Source: Cryobacterium melibiosiphilum (GTDB taxonomy: Bacteria; Actinomycetota; Actinomycetes; Actinomycetales; Microbacteriaceae). Taken from it: a stretch of DNA of 64,000 nucleotides. Below, one piece after another: positions 46,837 to 55,554 of the stretch. The position numbers were made by a program, and so were the translations under genes. The stretch spans positions 1 to 64,000 of the forward strand of contig NZ_QZVS01000087.1 in the NCBI RefSeq assembly GCF_003602235.1, written 5' to 3'. How positions within the stretch are numbered: position 1 is the stretch's first letter; every line of letters begins with the position of its first letter. The notes below the pieces were generated by a model. The model was given only the letters and a program-made list of their open reading frames with translations, made no database searches and was not told the DNA's origin.

Positions 46837-47973
46837 ATGAGTAAGACCGTTGGTGTGATCGGGGGCGGGCAACTGGCCCGCATGATGATTCCCGCCGCAG
46901 TGAACCTCGGCATCGACATTCGGGTGCTCGCCGAGCAACCCGGCATGTCCGCCGAGCTCGCCGCGAGTGCGGTCGGCGACTACCGAGACCTCGACACCGT
47001 CGTCGCGTTCGCCGAGACCGTCGACGTGATCACCTTCGACCACGAGCACGTGCCGCAGGAGATCCTGCGCGACCTCGTGGCCCGCGGCGTGGCCGTGCAC
47101 CCCGGCCCCGACGCGCTGCTCTACGCGCAGGACAAACTGCTCATGCGCCAACGCCTCACCGAACTGGGCCTGCCCGTTCCCGACTGGGCCCGCGTCGAAA
47201 ACCCCGATGAGCTCGAGGCCTTCCTCGCCGACCACGGCGGCCGAGCCGTCGTGAAGACCGCCCGCGGCGGCTACGACGGCAAGGGCGTGCGCGTCGTCGC
47301 CCACAAGCACGAGGCCGACGACTGGTTCCAGGCGCTCGCCGAAGACGCCAACGGCGGCGCCCTGCTCGTCGAAGAGCTCGTCGACTTTCGCCGCGAACTT
47401 GCACAGGTCGTGGCCCGCCGGCCCTCCGGCGACATCGCAGCGTGGCCGGTCGTCGAGACCGTGCAAAAAGACGGCGTCTGCGCCGAGGTCGTCGCCCCGG
47501 CCCCGCACTCCGCCGGTCGTCTCGCCGGCGTCGCCGAGCAGATCGCCCGCAGCGTGGCCGAAGGCATCGGCGTGACCGGTGTGCTCGCCGTCGAACTCTT
47601 CGAAACAACGGATGGCCGCCTCCTCATCAACGAACTGGCCATGCGCCCGCACAACTCGGGTCACTGGTCGATCGACGGCTCCGTGACGAGCCAGTTCGAG
47701 CAACACCTGCGCGCCGTGCTCGACCTGCCGCTCGGCAGCGCGGCGGCCCGCGAGCCCTGGTCGATCATGGTCAACGTGCTCGGCGGGCCCGCGGAAGGCT
47801 CGATGGGCGACCGCTACCCGCAGGCATTTGCGGCGCATCCGTCGGTGAAAGTGCACAACTACAACAAGGCTCCCCGGCCGGGCCGCAAAATCGGCCACGT
47901 GACCGCCGTGGGCACCGATTTGGATGAAGTGGCCTACCAGGCGCGCGCCACTGCGGCCTTTTTTCAGGACTGA
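46837..47973 (+). CDS. purK: N5-carboxyaminoimidazole ribonucleotide synthase PurK
   Basis: ATP-dependent step of purine synthesis that adds bicarbonate to AIR, before PurE. 378 residues of the ATP-grasp fold: VGVIGGGQLARMM, ITFDHEHVP, VVKTARGGYDGKGVRVV, ELVDFRRELAQVVAR and INELAMRPHNSGHWSIDG. The ATG at 46837 lacks a strong ribosome site, but homology begins immediately. The last codons (around GCC ACT GCG GCC TTT TTT CAG) are duplicated just before purE. This suggests that an insertion rewrote the purK end and separated it from purE. Confidence 0.95.
   Translation: MSKTVGVIGGGQLARMMIPAAVNLGIDIRVLAEQPGMSAELAASAVGDYRDLDTVVAFAETVDVITFDHEHVPQEILRDLVARGVAVHPGPDALLYAQDKLLMRQRLTELGLPVPDWARVENPDELEAFLADHGGRAVVKTARGGYDGKGVRVVAHKHEADDWFQALAEDANGGALLVEELVDFRRELAQVVARRPSGDIAAWPVVETVQKDGVCAEVVAPAPHSAGRLAGVAEQIARSVAEGIGVTGVLAVELFETTDGRLLINELAMRPHNSGHWSIDGSVTSQFEQHLRAVLDLPLGSAAAREPWSIMVNVLGGPAEGSMGDRYPQAFAAHPSVKVHNYNKAPRPGRKIGHVTAVGTDLDEVAYQARATAAFFQD
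47947..47967 (+). repeat. 21-bp direct repeat, left copy (purK 3' end)
   Basis: GCCACTGCGGCCTTTTTTCA plus a final G is identical at 47947-47967 and 49553-49573. The left copy is inside the purK coding end. The two copies enclose 1.6 kb with the flavoprotein gene. Confidence 0.9.
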
Positions 47974-47980
47974 GCTCCCG

Positions 47981-48058
47981 GGCTGACTGCACGGGCCGAC
48001 TGCACGAGCCGACTCCAAAGGCCGACTGCAAAGGCCGACTGCAAGGGCTGACGGGTGA
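47981..48058 (+). repeat. 13-bp tandem repeat downstream of purK
   Basis: Six head-to-tail 13-base units of the form GGCCGACTGCAAG start at 47981, 47994, 48007, 48020, 48033 and 48046, with one to three differences each; the last is the most diverged. It lies between the purK stop and the flavoprotein gene, inside the segment bounded by the 21-bp direct repeats. Confidence 0.85.
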
Positions 48059-48097
48059 ATTCCCAGCCGACTGCGCCACGGTCGGTATCCCGAGCGG

Positions 48098-49537
48098 ATG
48101 GAGCACCCCGTGCCCGAACAGACCGTGCCCGAACAGACCGTGCCCGAACACCCCGACCACTTCGACGTCATCGTGATCGGTGCCGGCCCCGCCGGCACCG
48201 CGGCGGCGCTGCGGGCGGCCGAGCTCGGGGCATCCGTCGCCGTGCTCGAAGCCGACCGGCTGGGCGGAACCTGCGTCAACACCGGCTGCGTGCCCACCCG
48301 GGTGCTCGCAAAGGCCGCGCGGCTGATGCGGGAAATTCGCACCGCTGAAACATACGGCCTCGAGGTCACGGTGCACCCCGTCGACTGGCCGGCCACGGTC
48401 GCCCACGTCGAGCAGACCGTCGAGCGAGTGCGGTCCATCAAACGCGAAGCCGAACGATTCGCCGCCGCAGGCATCACCCTCGTCCTCGAGGGACGTGCCC
48501 GTTTCACCGATTCAGCCACCGTGTTGCTCGATTCCGGTCGCATCCTCACTGCGGACGCGTTCATCATCTGTGTCGGTGGCCACTCCCGCCGGTTGCCCAT
48601 TCCCGGCGCCGACCTCGCGGTCGTGCCCGAGCACGTGCTGGGGCTGCCGGCGATCCCGCGGCGGCTGGCCGTGATCGGCGGCGGTAACACCGGTGCCCAG
48701 CTGGTCACCGTGTTCACCTCCTTCGGCTCGGCCGTGACCCTGCTCGACGTCGCCCCGCGCCTGCTCGTCAACTCCGACGCCGCCGTGTCCGACGCGGTGG
48801 CGCAGGCCTTCGTCGACCAGGGCGTCACCGTGCACCTCGGCATCGGCGGCATCGAACGCCTCGTCCGTGAAGCGGATGCCTCCCTCACCCTGCACTTCGC
48901 CGCCGCCGGCCGGGCGCTGGCCGCCTCCTTCGACGCCGTGATCATGGCGACCGGATGGCCAGCCGACGTGCTCGACCTGGGACTGCCGGAGGCTGGAGTC
49001 GACACCGCCCGGTCCTCCGTCGTCGTCGACGCCTTTTTTCGGAGTTCGGTGCCGCACATCTTCGCGGTCGGCGATGCGAACGGCCGTGACATGCTCGTAC
49101 AGGCGGCGCAGTTCGAGGGGGAGTCCGCGGCCGAGAACGCGGTGCTGCACGTGAACCGCCGCACCCCGCCGCACCTTCTGCCGTCCGGTGGGTTCACCGA
49201 CCCCGACTACGCCGGCGTGGGCCTGACCGAGGAGCAGGCGCGGCTGGGGGACATCCGCTGTCGGGTCGTGCTCGTGCCGTATTCGCAGCTTGACCGCGCC
49301 GTCATCGACGATCGGGAGCGTGGATTTCTCAAGCTCATCGCCGACCGCCGCGGCGAATTTCTGCTCGGCGCGCATGCGACCGGTGAGAATGCGGTCGAGG
49401 TCATCCAGTCGGTGACCACGGCGATGGCCGCTGGGGTCGACCTTGCCACCCTCGCCCAGGTGCGGTTTGCCTACCCCACCTACAGTGCGATCATTGGGAT
49501 AGCGGCCCGCGAATTGATCGCCGGCCTCCGGGCTTGA
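48098..49537 (+). CDS. Class I FAD-dependent pyridine nucleotide-disulfide oxidoreductase (MerA-like)
   Basis: 479-residue flavoenzyme. A short N-terminal repeat (VPEQT twice, then VPEHP; 15-base DNA repeat) precedes the FAD fold [16 protein letters not shown]. The redox pair is intact in [18 protein letters not shown], the NAD(P) site is [17 protein letters not shown], and the second FAD motif is [11 protein letters not shown]. At the C-terminus the His and Glu of lipoamide dehydrogenases (HPT...E) are replaced ([11 protein letters not shown]), as in poorly characterised mercuric-reductase-like proteins. No MerA heavy-metal domain or Cys-Cys tail is present, so mercury reduction is unlikely. 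It sits between purK and purE. Confidence 0.85.
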   Translation: MEHPVPEQTVPEQTVPEHPDHFDVIVIGAGPAGTAAALRAAELGASVAVLEADRLGGTCVNTGCVPTRVLAKAARLMREIRTAETYGLEVTVHPVDWPATVAHVEQTVERVRSIKREAERFAAAGITLVLEGRARFTDSATVLLDSGRILTADAFIICVGGHSRRLPIPGADLAVVPEHVLGLPAIPRRLAVIGGGNTGAQLVTVFTSFGSAVTLLDVAPRLLVNSDAAVSDAVAQAFVDQGVTVHLGIGGIERLVREADASLTLHFAAAGRALAASFDAVIMATGWPADVLDLGLPEAGVDTARSSVVVDAFFRSSVPHIFAVGDANGRDMLVQAAQFEGESAAENAVLHVNRRTPPHLLPSGGFTDPDYAGVGLTEEQARLGDIRCRVVLVPYSQLDRAVIDDRERGFLKLIADRRGEFLLGAHATGENAVEVIQSVTTAMAAGVDLATLAQVRFAYPTYSAIIGIAARELIAGLRA

Positions 49538-49552
49538 GGCGGCCTCCCGCGT

Positions 49553-49573
49553 GCCACTGCGGCCTTTTTTCAG
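49553..49573 (+). repeat. 21-bp direct repeat, right copy (upstream of purE)
   Basis: This is an exact copy of 47947-47967, here non-coding, 24 bases before the purE start. In the reading frame that purK would have used, the sequence stays open into the purE start region, which fits an ancestral purK-purE junction. Confidence 0.9.
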
Positions 49574-49596
49574 AACACCCGAATAGGATCAACCAC

Positions 49597-50133
49597 GTGC
49601 CCGAGAACTCTGTGACCCCCATGCCCGAAGCCGGCACGCCCGCGACCCCCCTGGTGGGAGTGGTCATGGGCTCCGATTCGGACTGGAAGGTCATGACCGC
49701 CGCCGCCGCGCTACTGCGCGAATTCGGTGTCGCCTACGAGGTCGAGGTGCTCAGCGCCCACCGCACGCCGCAGAAAATGCTGGCCTACGGCACGGATGCC
49801 CGCTCCCGCGGCCTCAAGGTCATCATCGCCGGGGCGGGCGGTGCCGCGCACCTGCCGGGCATGCTCGCCGCCGTGACCAGCCTGCCCGTCGTGGGCGTGC
49901 CGGTGCCGCTCGGGCTGCTCGACGGCATGGACTCCCTGCTCTCCATCGTGCAGATGCCCGCCGGAGTGCCCGTGGCGACCGTCTCCATCGGCGGGGCCCG
50001 CAACGCCGGGCTGCTCGCCGTGAAGATCCTCGCGACCGCCGACGAGACACTCAGCGCCCAGCTTGACGCGTTCGCCGTCGATCTCGCCGACCAGGTGGAG
50101 CAGAAGAACATCCGTCTGCACGCGAGCCTGTGA
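49597..50133 (+). CDS. purE: N5-carboxyaminoimidazole ribonucleotide mutase PurE
   Basis: Rearranges N5-CAIR to CAIR in purine synthesis. 178 residues. The class I signature [13 protein letters not shown] near the start is followed by [15 protein letters not shown] and [17 protein letters not shown], with [23 protein letters not shown] further on. The GTG at 49597 has AGGA eight bases upstream; the frame is open before it but not similar to PurE. The stop overlaps the GTG of the LCP gene by four bases, an arrangement I recall from other actinobacteria. Confidence 0.95.
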   Translation: MPENSVTPMPEAGTPATPLVGVVMGSDSDWKVMTAAAALLREFGVAYEVEVLSAHRTPQKMLAYGTDARSRGLKVIIAGAGGAAHLPGMLAAVTSLPVVGVPVPLGLLDGMDSLLSIVQMPAGVPVATVSIGGARNAGLLAVKILATADETLSAQLDAFAVDLADQVEQKNIRLHASL

Positions 50134-51542
50134 GCCGGGCGCAGGCGGGGTACTCGAACGCGCACCGAGGTCTGACCTCGGCGCGCGCGACCAATCCCAT
50201 CCGGCATCCCAACGCCGGCTCCGCGCGCACCATGACCAAGCGGGCCTGGTGGCTCGTCGTTCTCAACTTCGTGCTGCCCGGCTCCGCACAGGTACTCGCC
50301 GGCAGCCGCCGGCTCGGCCGCTTCGGCCTCGGCGCCACCCTCACCCTGATCGCGCTCGCCGTGGTGGTCGGCGGCGCCTACCTGCTCTGGCCCGGCACCG
50401 TTCTCACGGTCTTCACGAGCAACATCGGCCTCTGGGTCGCCGCGGCCGCCCTCATCTTCTACGGAATCGTCTGGGTCGTGCTGACCCTCGACACGCTGCG
50501 GCTGGCGCGCCTACTGCGCGCGGCGCCCGGCGCCCGGCCGATCATCGCCGGCTTTGCGACCATCCTCATGGTCATCGTCGGCGGCGGCGCCGGTTACGGC
50601 GCCTACATCGCCGCCACGACCAGCAGTTTCCTCTCCGAGGTGTTCGTGACGGGCCCGTCGGAGCCGCCCGTCGACGGCCGTTACAACGTGCTACTGCTCG
50701 GCGGTGACGCCGGCGCCGACCGCGACGGTCTGCGGCCCGACAGCATCTCGGTGGTCAGTATCGAGGCATCCACGGGCGCCGCGACCACGATCAGCCTGCC
50801 GCGCAACCTTGAGGACGTGCCGTTCTCGGCCGGTTCGGCGCTCGGCGCTCTGTACCCCGAAGGCTACGGCGCCATCGACGGATGCGACGTCTCGGCCTGC
50901 ATGCTCAACTCCATTTTCACCGAGGCCGAACTGAAACGCCCGTTCCTCTACCCCGATGCCGAGGCGCAGGGCAGCTCCCCGGGCATCCAGGCCACCCTCG
51001 AGGCGGCCCAGGGCATCACCGGGCTCACCATCCAGTACTACGTGCTCATCGACATGCAGGGATTCTCGGAGCTCATCGACGCCCTCGGCGGCGTCGACAT
51101 CGACGTGCAGAACCGGGTGCCGGTGCACACCGACGAGACCTTCTCCGAGGTGCTGTTCTGGTTCGAACCCGGAATGCAGCACATGAACGGCTACGAAGCG
51201 CTCTGGTTTGCCCGCTCGCGCCACGGCACGAGCGACTACGACCGCATGCAGCGGCAGACCCAGATGCAGGAGGCCCTGCTCGCCCAGGCCAACCCGGCCA
51301 ACGTGCTCGCGAAGTTCCAGGGCGTCGCGGCCGCCGGCGAACAGGTGGTCAGCACCGACGTGCCACAGGGCATGCTCGGCTACTTCGTCGACCTGGCCTC
51401 GAAGACCCGGTCGCTGCCGATCACCTCGGTGCCGCTGATCCCCGAGAACGGCATCGACCCCGAGAACCCGGACTGGCTCGCCATCAGCGCCCTCATCGAC
51501 GCAGCCCTCGTACCGACCCCCACGCCTACCCCGGCCCCATAA
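50130..51542 (+). CDS. LytR-CpsA-Psr (LCP) family protein
   Basis: 470 residues. Three or four hydrophobic spans occupy residues ~40-170, then an extracytoplasmic LCP domain with [55 protein letters not shown] and [22 protein letters not shown]. These Arg and Asp residues match the pyrophosphate-lipid site of LCP ligases, which transfer glycans from undecaprenyl carriers to peptidoglycan. A Pro/Thr-rich tail ends the protein. It is coupled to purE by a GTGA overlap. With the rhamnose and glycosyltransferase genes downstream it is a good candidate for anchoring the encoded polysaccharide. Confidence 0.92.
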   Translation: MSRAQAGYSNAHRGLTSARATNPIRHPNAGSARTMTKRAWWLVVLNFVLPGSAQVLAGSRRLGRFGLGATLTLIALAVVVGGAYLLWPGTVLTVFTSNIGLWVAAAALIFYGIVWVVLTLDTLRLARLLRAAPGARPIIAGFATILMVIVGGGAGYGAYIAATTSSFLSEVFVTGPSEPPVDGRYNVLLLGGDAGADRDGLRPDSISVVSIEASTGAATTISLPRNLEDVPFSAGSALGALYPEGYGAIDGCDVSACMLNSIFTEAELKRPFLYPDAEAQGSSPGIQATLEAAQGITGLTIQYYVLIDMQGFSELIDALGGVDIDVQNRVPVHTDETFSEVLFWFEPGMQHMNGYEALWFARSRHGTSDYDRMQRQTQMQEALLAQANPANVLAKFQGVAAAGEQVVSTDVPQGMLGYFVDLASKTRSLPITSVPLIPENGIDPENPDWLAISALIDAALVPTPTPTPAP

Positions 51543-51564
51543 CGGCGTTGCGCTCGCTCCGGAG

Positions 51565-51696
51565 ATGCTCGAGGGCCTGCGAGAGGCGATCTTCACACGT
51601 CTCGACCACGATTTCTACTCGCCCAGGCTCGACTCGTTGACGCCCGCTGAGCAGGACCTGCGGGCCCGGCTCGAACGTCTCGCCGGGCGCTGCTAG
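51565..51696 (+). pseudogene. Remnant of an AAA-type ATPase C-terminus
   Basis: The 43 codons from 51565 to the TAG at 51694 read EMLEGLREAIFTRLDHDF, then YSPRLDSLTPAEQDL. This resembles the LD-FF-R-DRLTP-E stretch near the C-terminus of a common actinobacterial AAA ATPase family. No ATPase core lies upstream, since the LCP gene ends 22 bases before, so it is probably a decayed leftover. The family match is from memory of the pattern only. Confidence 0.45.
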
Positions 51697-51724
51697 CCTT
51701 GCCGTTTCTGATGGAGGGGCGCGG

Positions 51725-52648
51725 ATGAGCATTCTCGAGCGCATGAAGACGATGCAGATTGCAGGTCCGGCGGCCTATCTTGTGCTGGGTCTGCTCGCGG
51801 CGACCGTGGGCCTGCTGCCGTGGATGGTCACCGGCATGGTGCTGCCGATCCAGAATCTCTGGGCCATCGACGTGGCTGCCGACGAGATGCCGATCACGCT
51901 GCTGCCGTTCAGCCAGTACACGATCACCCTGATCGTGGCGGTGCTCGTCACCGGATCCGCGATCGCCGGTGGCGTGCTGCGCCTGACCCGCGCGCAGCAT
52001 CCACGATTCGCCTTCGCCGCGACACTGGTCGGGGTGCTGATCGTGCAGGTCGTCGCCATTGTGCAGACGGTCGTGACCGTCGCCGGCGGCTTGGCCGAGG
52101 GTCGGGAGGAGACCATCTACCTCGCTGGCCTGACCGCCGGCACCATCGCCGCGAACCTCGTGGGCCTGGTCTTGTTGGTGCTCATTACCCGGGCGCCCGC
52201 CGCCGGCGCCCTGGTCGCCGTGAGCGTGGCCGCGGTCGCCGCGGGGGTCTGGGTGAACGGGCTGATCTCGCATCCGTTCGGAATTTCGGCGACGGAGGTG
52301 ACGATGGCTCTGCTGAGCGTCACCCGATACGTTCCGGCCGTCATCGTCGGACTCGCCGTCGCGTGGTGCGGGTTCGCCACCGCCGGCCGGATCGTCGCAG
52401 CGGTCGTCAGCTTTCTCGCCCTATGGATCGGCCCCGCTCTCTTCACCGGCGTGAGTGCCGCGGTCGGTACGCGCGTGCTCGCCGCCTACCCCGCCGAGAT
52501 GCTCGATTATGGCGTGCAGGTGTTCGTGAGCGCGTTGGGCCCGCAGGGCACATCACTGGTCTTCACGGTGGCCGCGGCCGTCGTGACGGCGATCGCCCTC
52601 GTACCGCTCCGCACACTGCGAAGCCGGCGTGAGCACGTGGCCGCCTGA
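51725..52648 (+). CDS. Polytopic membrane protein of unknown function
   Basis: 307-residue very hydrophobic protein with about eight to nine membrane spans starting near residue 15. I recognise no motif. Alternating Ala/Val/Gly-rich helices and short loops (one with WAIDVAADEMPITLL, one with GGLAEGREET) suggest neither a transporter signature nor a glycosyltransferase DxD/DE start. The ATG at 51725 follows GGGGCG. A short Arg-rich tail (LRSRREHVAA) points to a cytoplasmic C-terminus. It lies between the LCP gene and a small lipoprotein gene. Confidence 0.8.
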   Translation: MSILERMKTMQIAGPAAYLVLGLLAATVGLLPWMVTGMVLPIQNLWAIDVAADEMPITLLPFSQYTITLIVAVLVTGSAIAGGVLRLTRAQHPRFAFAATLVGVLIVQVVAIVQTVVTVAGGLAEGREETIYLAGLTAGTIAANLVGLVLLVLITRAPAAGALVAVSVAAVAAGVWVNGLISHPFGISATEVTMALLSVTRYVPAVIVGLAVAWCGFATAGRIVAAVVSFLALWIGPALFTGVSAAVGTRVLAAYPAEMLDYGVQVFVSALGPQGTSLVFTVAAAVVTAIALVPLRTLRSRREHVAA

Positions 52649-52826
52649 CTTCACACCACTCGATCATGGTGCAGCTGTACGGGCCTCGCGAACCGCCGGC
52701 CGGCATCCGCTGCCCTGACTCGCCCGCCTGCGTCACGAAAAGCGGATGTGACGCCCCCAAACACTCAATTGATCCTCCCTTCAGCGACAAGCGGCCATTT
52801 CGTCCTCCTTTCGCGGCAACGGATGC

Positions 52827-52991
52827 CTAGCGCGGCCAACCTCGCTGGCCCCGTCGGGTCTGCGCGGCTTCGGCAAGGACACGGTCGGCCACAGTGTGGC
52901 GCCGGGCGTCGCTGGGCACGATCTCAACGGGCACTCCCACAATTGTGCTCGCCGCCGATTCGAGGTCAGCGTTCGTGCTGGCTTCAAGCAA
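52827..52991 (-). pseudogene. Possible small or truncated ORF opposite the lipoprotein promoter
   Basis: From a TTG at 52991 (GGAGCGG upstream) to the TAG at 52829-52827 the minus strand reads 54 residues, including VGVPVEIVPSDARRHTVADR. Its base composition by codon position looks protein-like. I do not recognise a family. Upstream the frame continues only antisense to the lipoprotein, so this is either a very small gene or a remnant. The remaining gap (52649-52826) contains two GGCATCCG/CGGATGCC words and nothing else evident. Confidence 0.3.
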
Positions 52992-53031
52992 ACCAACCGC
53001 TCCGAACTTTGTGGCGCTACGCTTGGGGAGT

Positions 53032-53439
53032 ATGAAGCCAATCCAACGAAGGATCGCGACACTCATCGGATGCGTCATCGCGGCGTCCGCCCTCACCTCC
53101 TGTGCGGCGCCGGACGTGTTCACCCTGTTTGACGAGCCCCAGTCCGCGGCCGATATTCTGCCGACCGACGACAAGTACGTCGGGCTCGGCGGCCTCGAAG
53201 ACGACACCACGCGTCTGCTCCACGACGAGGGTGGCATCCGCTACTTTGCCAGTCTGTTGAACGGTGACGAACCCTGCCTGATCATCCTCGACGACGAGCA
53301 GGTGGCCAGTTCATGCTCGACCGACCTGCCCGTCAGTGTGACCTTCAAGGACGGCCCCGAGATGTGGCTCGCCGACGGCCCCTCCAACAGCGAGCAGGAC
53401 TGGACCGAAGTCGCCGACCACCTCTGGGTCAGCAACTGA
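53032..53439 (+). CDS. Small putative lipoprotein
   Basis: 135 residues. The N-terminal MKPIQRRIATLIGCVIAAS is a signal peptide ending at the lipobox ALTSC (Cys near residue 23), so the product is probably lipid-anchored outside the membrane. The mature part is acidic and has two further Cys (near residues 82 and 95, in EPCLI and ASSCST) that may form a disulfide. No family is recognised. The ATG at 53032 has GGGGAG directly upstream. It is convergent with the glycosyltransferase gene, 33 bases away. Confidence 0.75.
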   Translation: MKPIQRRIATLIGCVIAASALTSCAAPDVFTLFDEPQSAADILPTDDKYVGLGGLEDDTTRLLHDEGGIRYFASLLNGDEPCLIILDDEQVASSCSTDLPVSVTFKDGPEMWLADGPSNSEQDWTEVADHLWVSN

Positions 53440-53472
53440 CCGCATTCGAGAGTCTTGCCGACGGATGCCGCG

Positions 53473-54615
53473 CTACAGGTCGGCGTGCAGCTGCCAGACC
53501 CGCTCGGCCGAGTCCCGCCAGCTGAACGCCCGTGACCGGTCGCTGCCGACGACGCTCAGGCGCCCGGCGAATTCCGTGTCGCCGAGCACCCGGTTCATGG
53601 CGATCTTCAGACGCTCGGGGTAGCCCTTAGGGTCGTCGCGTGGCACGGTCAGCCCGGCGTCGCCGGCGGCCTCCACCAACGCCGGCGCATCCGAGAGAAT
53701 CACGGGCGTGCCGAGGTGGAATGCTTCGATGATCGGCAGCGCGAAACCCTCTTCGAGGCTCGGGTACACGAACAGCGACGCGCGGGCGATGACGATCGCA
53801 AGGTCTTCGTCGGACAGGCCCGACAGCGTGCGCACCCGGCCCGGGGCCAGCCCGGCCTCGTCGGCCACGGTGGCAACATCGAGTTCCCCCCAGGCGTCGG
53901 GTCCGAGCACGATGAGCGGCACGTCGGGGGCGCCGGGCAGGCCCAGCGCCGTGATCACCGAGATGAGGCCCTTGCGCGGGTCGAGCGAGCCCGCAGTCAG
54001 GATGTATTCGGTTGGCAGCCCCAGGGCATCGGCTCGGCGTTGCACGACGTCGGACGCGGGCAGAATCAACCCGCTGCCGATGGCCCCGCCAATCACCCGC
54101 ACGCGTTCGCCCAGGTCCATCACCTCTTGCAACTGGGCGGCGACGGCGTGGCTGGGCACGACGATCGCGTCGGCGTGTTTGCGGGCGCGGCGCAGCATGC
54201 TCTTCGTCCATCCGACGGTCGTCGGGGTCAGCGATTGTGGATGGGTCCACGCCAGCATGTCGTGCACGGTCACCGCGATCTGGGTGCCGTCGTTGATGCG
54301 GTCGTGGCGGTGCAGGGGCGCAAGCAGGCCGGGGGCGTGGATCATGCCCGCCCCCGACGAGGCGACCACGCCAAGGCCCCAGGCCGCGCGCAGTTCTCGG
54401 CGCGCCAGGGATGTCTTGACAAGCCGGGCCAGGCCGGGCAGGGCCGTTTCAATGGCCGCGTATTCGTCGGCGGTGGACGACGACACCAGCCCCTCGACCT
54501 CGCAGTTGGCGGGCGCGGTCTGGAGCAGGGCACGGGTCAGTTCCTCCGTGTACCGGCCGATGCCGCCGGGCACCGGTGCCACCATTTGGTCGACGACGAC
54601 CCGCAGGGTGATCAT
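53473..54615 (-). CDS. GT4 family glycosyltransferase
   Basis: 380-residue GT-B glycosyltransferase. The N-terminal domain contains VVVDQMVAPVPGGIGRYTEEL (Gly-rich acceptor loop) and AVTVHDMLAWTHP. The donor domain has YILTAGSLDPRKGLISVITAL and the E-x7-E motif in SLEEGFALPIIEAFHLGTPV. It is a relative of mannosyl/rhamnosyltransferases, and the sugar cannot be fixed from sequence. The ATG at 54615 overlaps the rmlD stop (ATGA), so it is translated with dTDP-rhamnose synthesis, which favours a rhamnosyl acceptor or donor role. Confidence 0.88.
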   Translation of the reverse strand: MITLRVVVDQMVAPVPGGIGRYTEELTRALLQTAPANCEVEGLVSSSTADEYAAIETALPGLARLVKTSLARRELRAAWGLGVVASSGAGMIHAPGLLAPLHRHDRINDGTQIAVTVHDMLAWTHPQSLTPTTVGWTKSMLRRARKHADAIVVPSHAVAAQLQEVMDLGERVRVIGGAIGSGLILPASDVVQRRADALGLPTEYILTAGSLDPRKGLISVITALGLPGAPDVPLIVLGPDAWGELDVATVADEAGLAPGRVRTLSGLSDEDLAIVIARASLFVYPSLEEGFALPIIEAFHLGTPVILSDAPALVEAAGDAGLTVPRDDPKGYPERLKIAMNRVLGDTEFAGRLSVVGSDRSRAFSWRDSAERVWQLHADL

Positions 54616-55463
54616 GATGTCTCGAATACCCCGGCGGCAAAGGCTGCTGCCTGGGCGTCCTGCCAGCGGCGCATCGGCGTGAGCCCGGCGGCCGCCCACT
54701 TGGCGTGGCCGAGCACCGAATACGCCGGCCGTGGTGCGGGCAGGACAAACGCGGAACTGTCGGTCGGCAGAATTCGTTCCGGATCGAGCCCGGCCAGGAC
54801 GAACACGTCCCGGGCCTGGTCGAACTTCGACGCGACGCCGGAATTGGTGCCGTGGTAGATGCCGACAGGAGCGTCGGAGTCGAGCAGGAGCACGATCTGC
54901 GCGGCCAGGTCCACGGTCCAGGTGGGCTGGCCGACCTGATCGGTGACGACCGTCAGGGTGGGGCGCGCCGCGGCGGCTTTCAGCATGGTCTTGGCGAAGT
55001 TCGGGCCGTTCTTGCCGTACAGCCACGCGGTGCGCACAATGTAGCTGCGCGACCCGTTTTCCGCCTGGACGAACTCTTCGCCGGCGGCCTTGGTGCGGCC
55101 GTAGGCGGAGATCGGGCTGTACGGCGTGCTCTCGGCGTACGGTGTGCTGGCGCTGCCGTCAAAAACGTAGTCGGTTGAGATCTGTACGAGCTTCGCGTTC
55201 ACGGCGGATGCCGCCACCGCCAGGTTGCGCGGCCCTACCGCGTTCACGGCGTAGGCCTCGTCTTCGTTCGTCTCGGCGTCGTCGACCTTGGTGTACGCGG
55301 CCGCGTTGATGACGACGTCAAAGCCGGCGACGGCATTCGTCACCGCGGTGGGATCGGTCACGTCGAGGTCGCCGCGGCCGAGCGCGGTCACGGAGCGGCC
55401 AGCAAGAGCGATTTGCAGGTCGCGGCCAAGCATGCCCGATGCTCCGGTGATCAGATACTTCAT
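54612..55463 (-). CDS. rmlD: dTDP-4-dehydrorhamnose reductase
   Basis: Last step of dTDP-L-rhamnose synthesis. 283 residues of the short-chain dehydrogenase fold: YLITGASGMLGRDLQIAL (NADPH site), VVINAAAYTKVDDAE, QISTDYVFDG, the catalytic YGRTKAAGE and RTAWLYGKNGPNF. The ATG at 55463 follows GGGGACC. It is coupled to the downstream glycosyltransferase. The 91-base gap to rmlB suggests the two genes may share a promoter upstream of rmlB. Confidence 0.95.
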   Translation of the reverse strand: MKYLITGASGMLGRDLQIALAGRSVTALGRGDLDVTDPTAVTNAVAGFDVVINAAAYTKVDDAETNEDEAYAVNAVGPRNLAVAASAVNAKLVQISTDYVFDGSASTPYAESTPYSPISAYGRTKAAGEEFVQAENGSRSYIVRTAWLYGKNGPNFAKTMLKAAAARPTLTVVTDQVGQPTWTVDLAAQIVLLLDSDAPVGIYHGTNSGVASKFDQARDVFVLAGLDPERILPTDSSAFVLPAPRPAYSVLGHAKWAAAGLTPMRRWQDAQAAAFAAGVFETS

Positions 55464-55554
55464 ATGGTCCCCATCTTCATAAGCTCCCCGTACTGAGTGG
55501 TGCCCTGCAGATTTACTGCGCTACAGAACCATGATGCCAGAGGCGTCCGACACG

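Noticed and set aside
46819..49197. 792-codon minus-strand ORF opposite purK and the flavoprotein
   Set aside because: Both opposing genes have conserved motifs, so this frame is a shadow.
48098..49537. Mercuric reductase (merA) as the name of the flavoprotein
   Set aside because: There is no heavy-metal-associated domain, no C-terminal Cys pair and no mer genes nearby.
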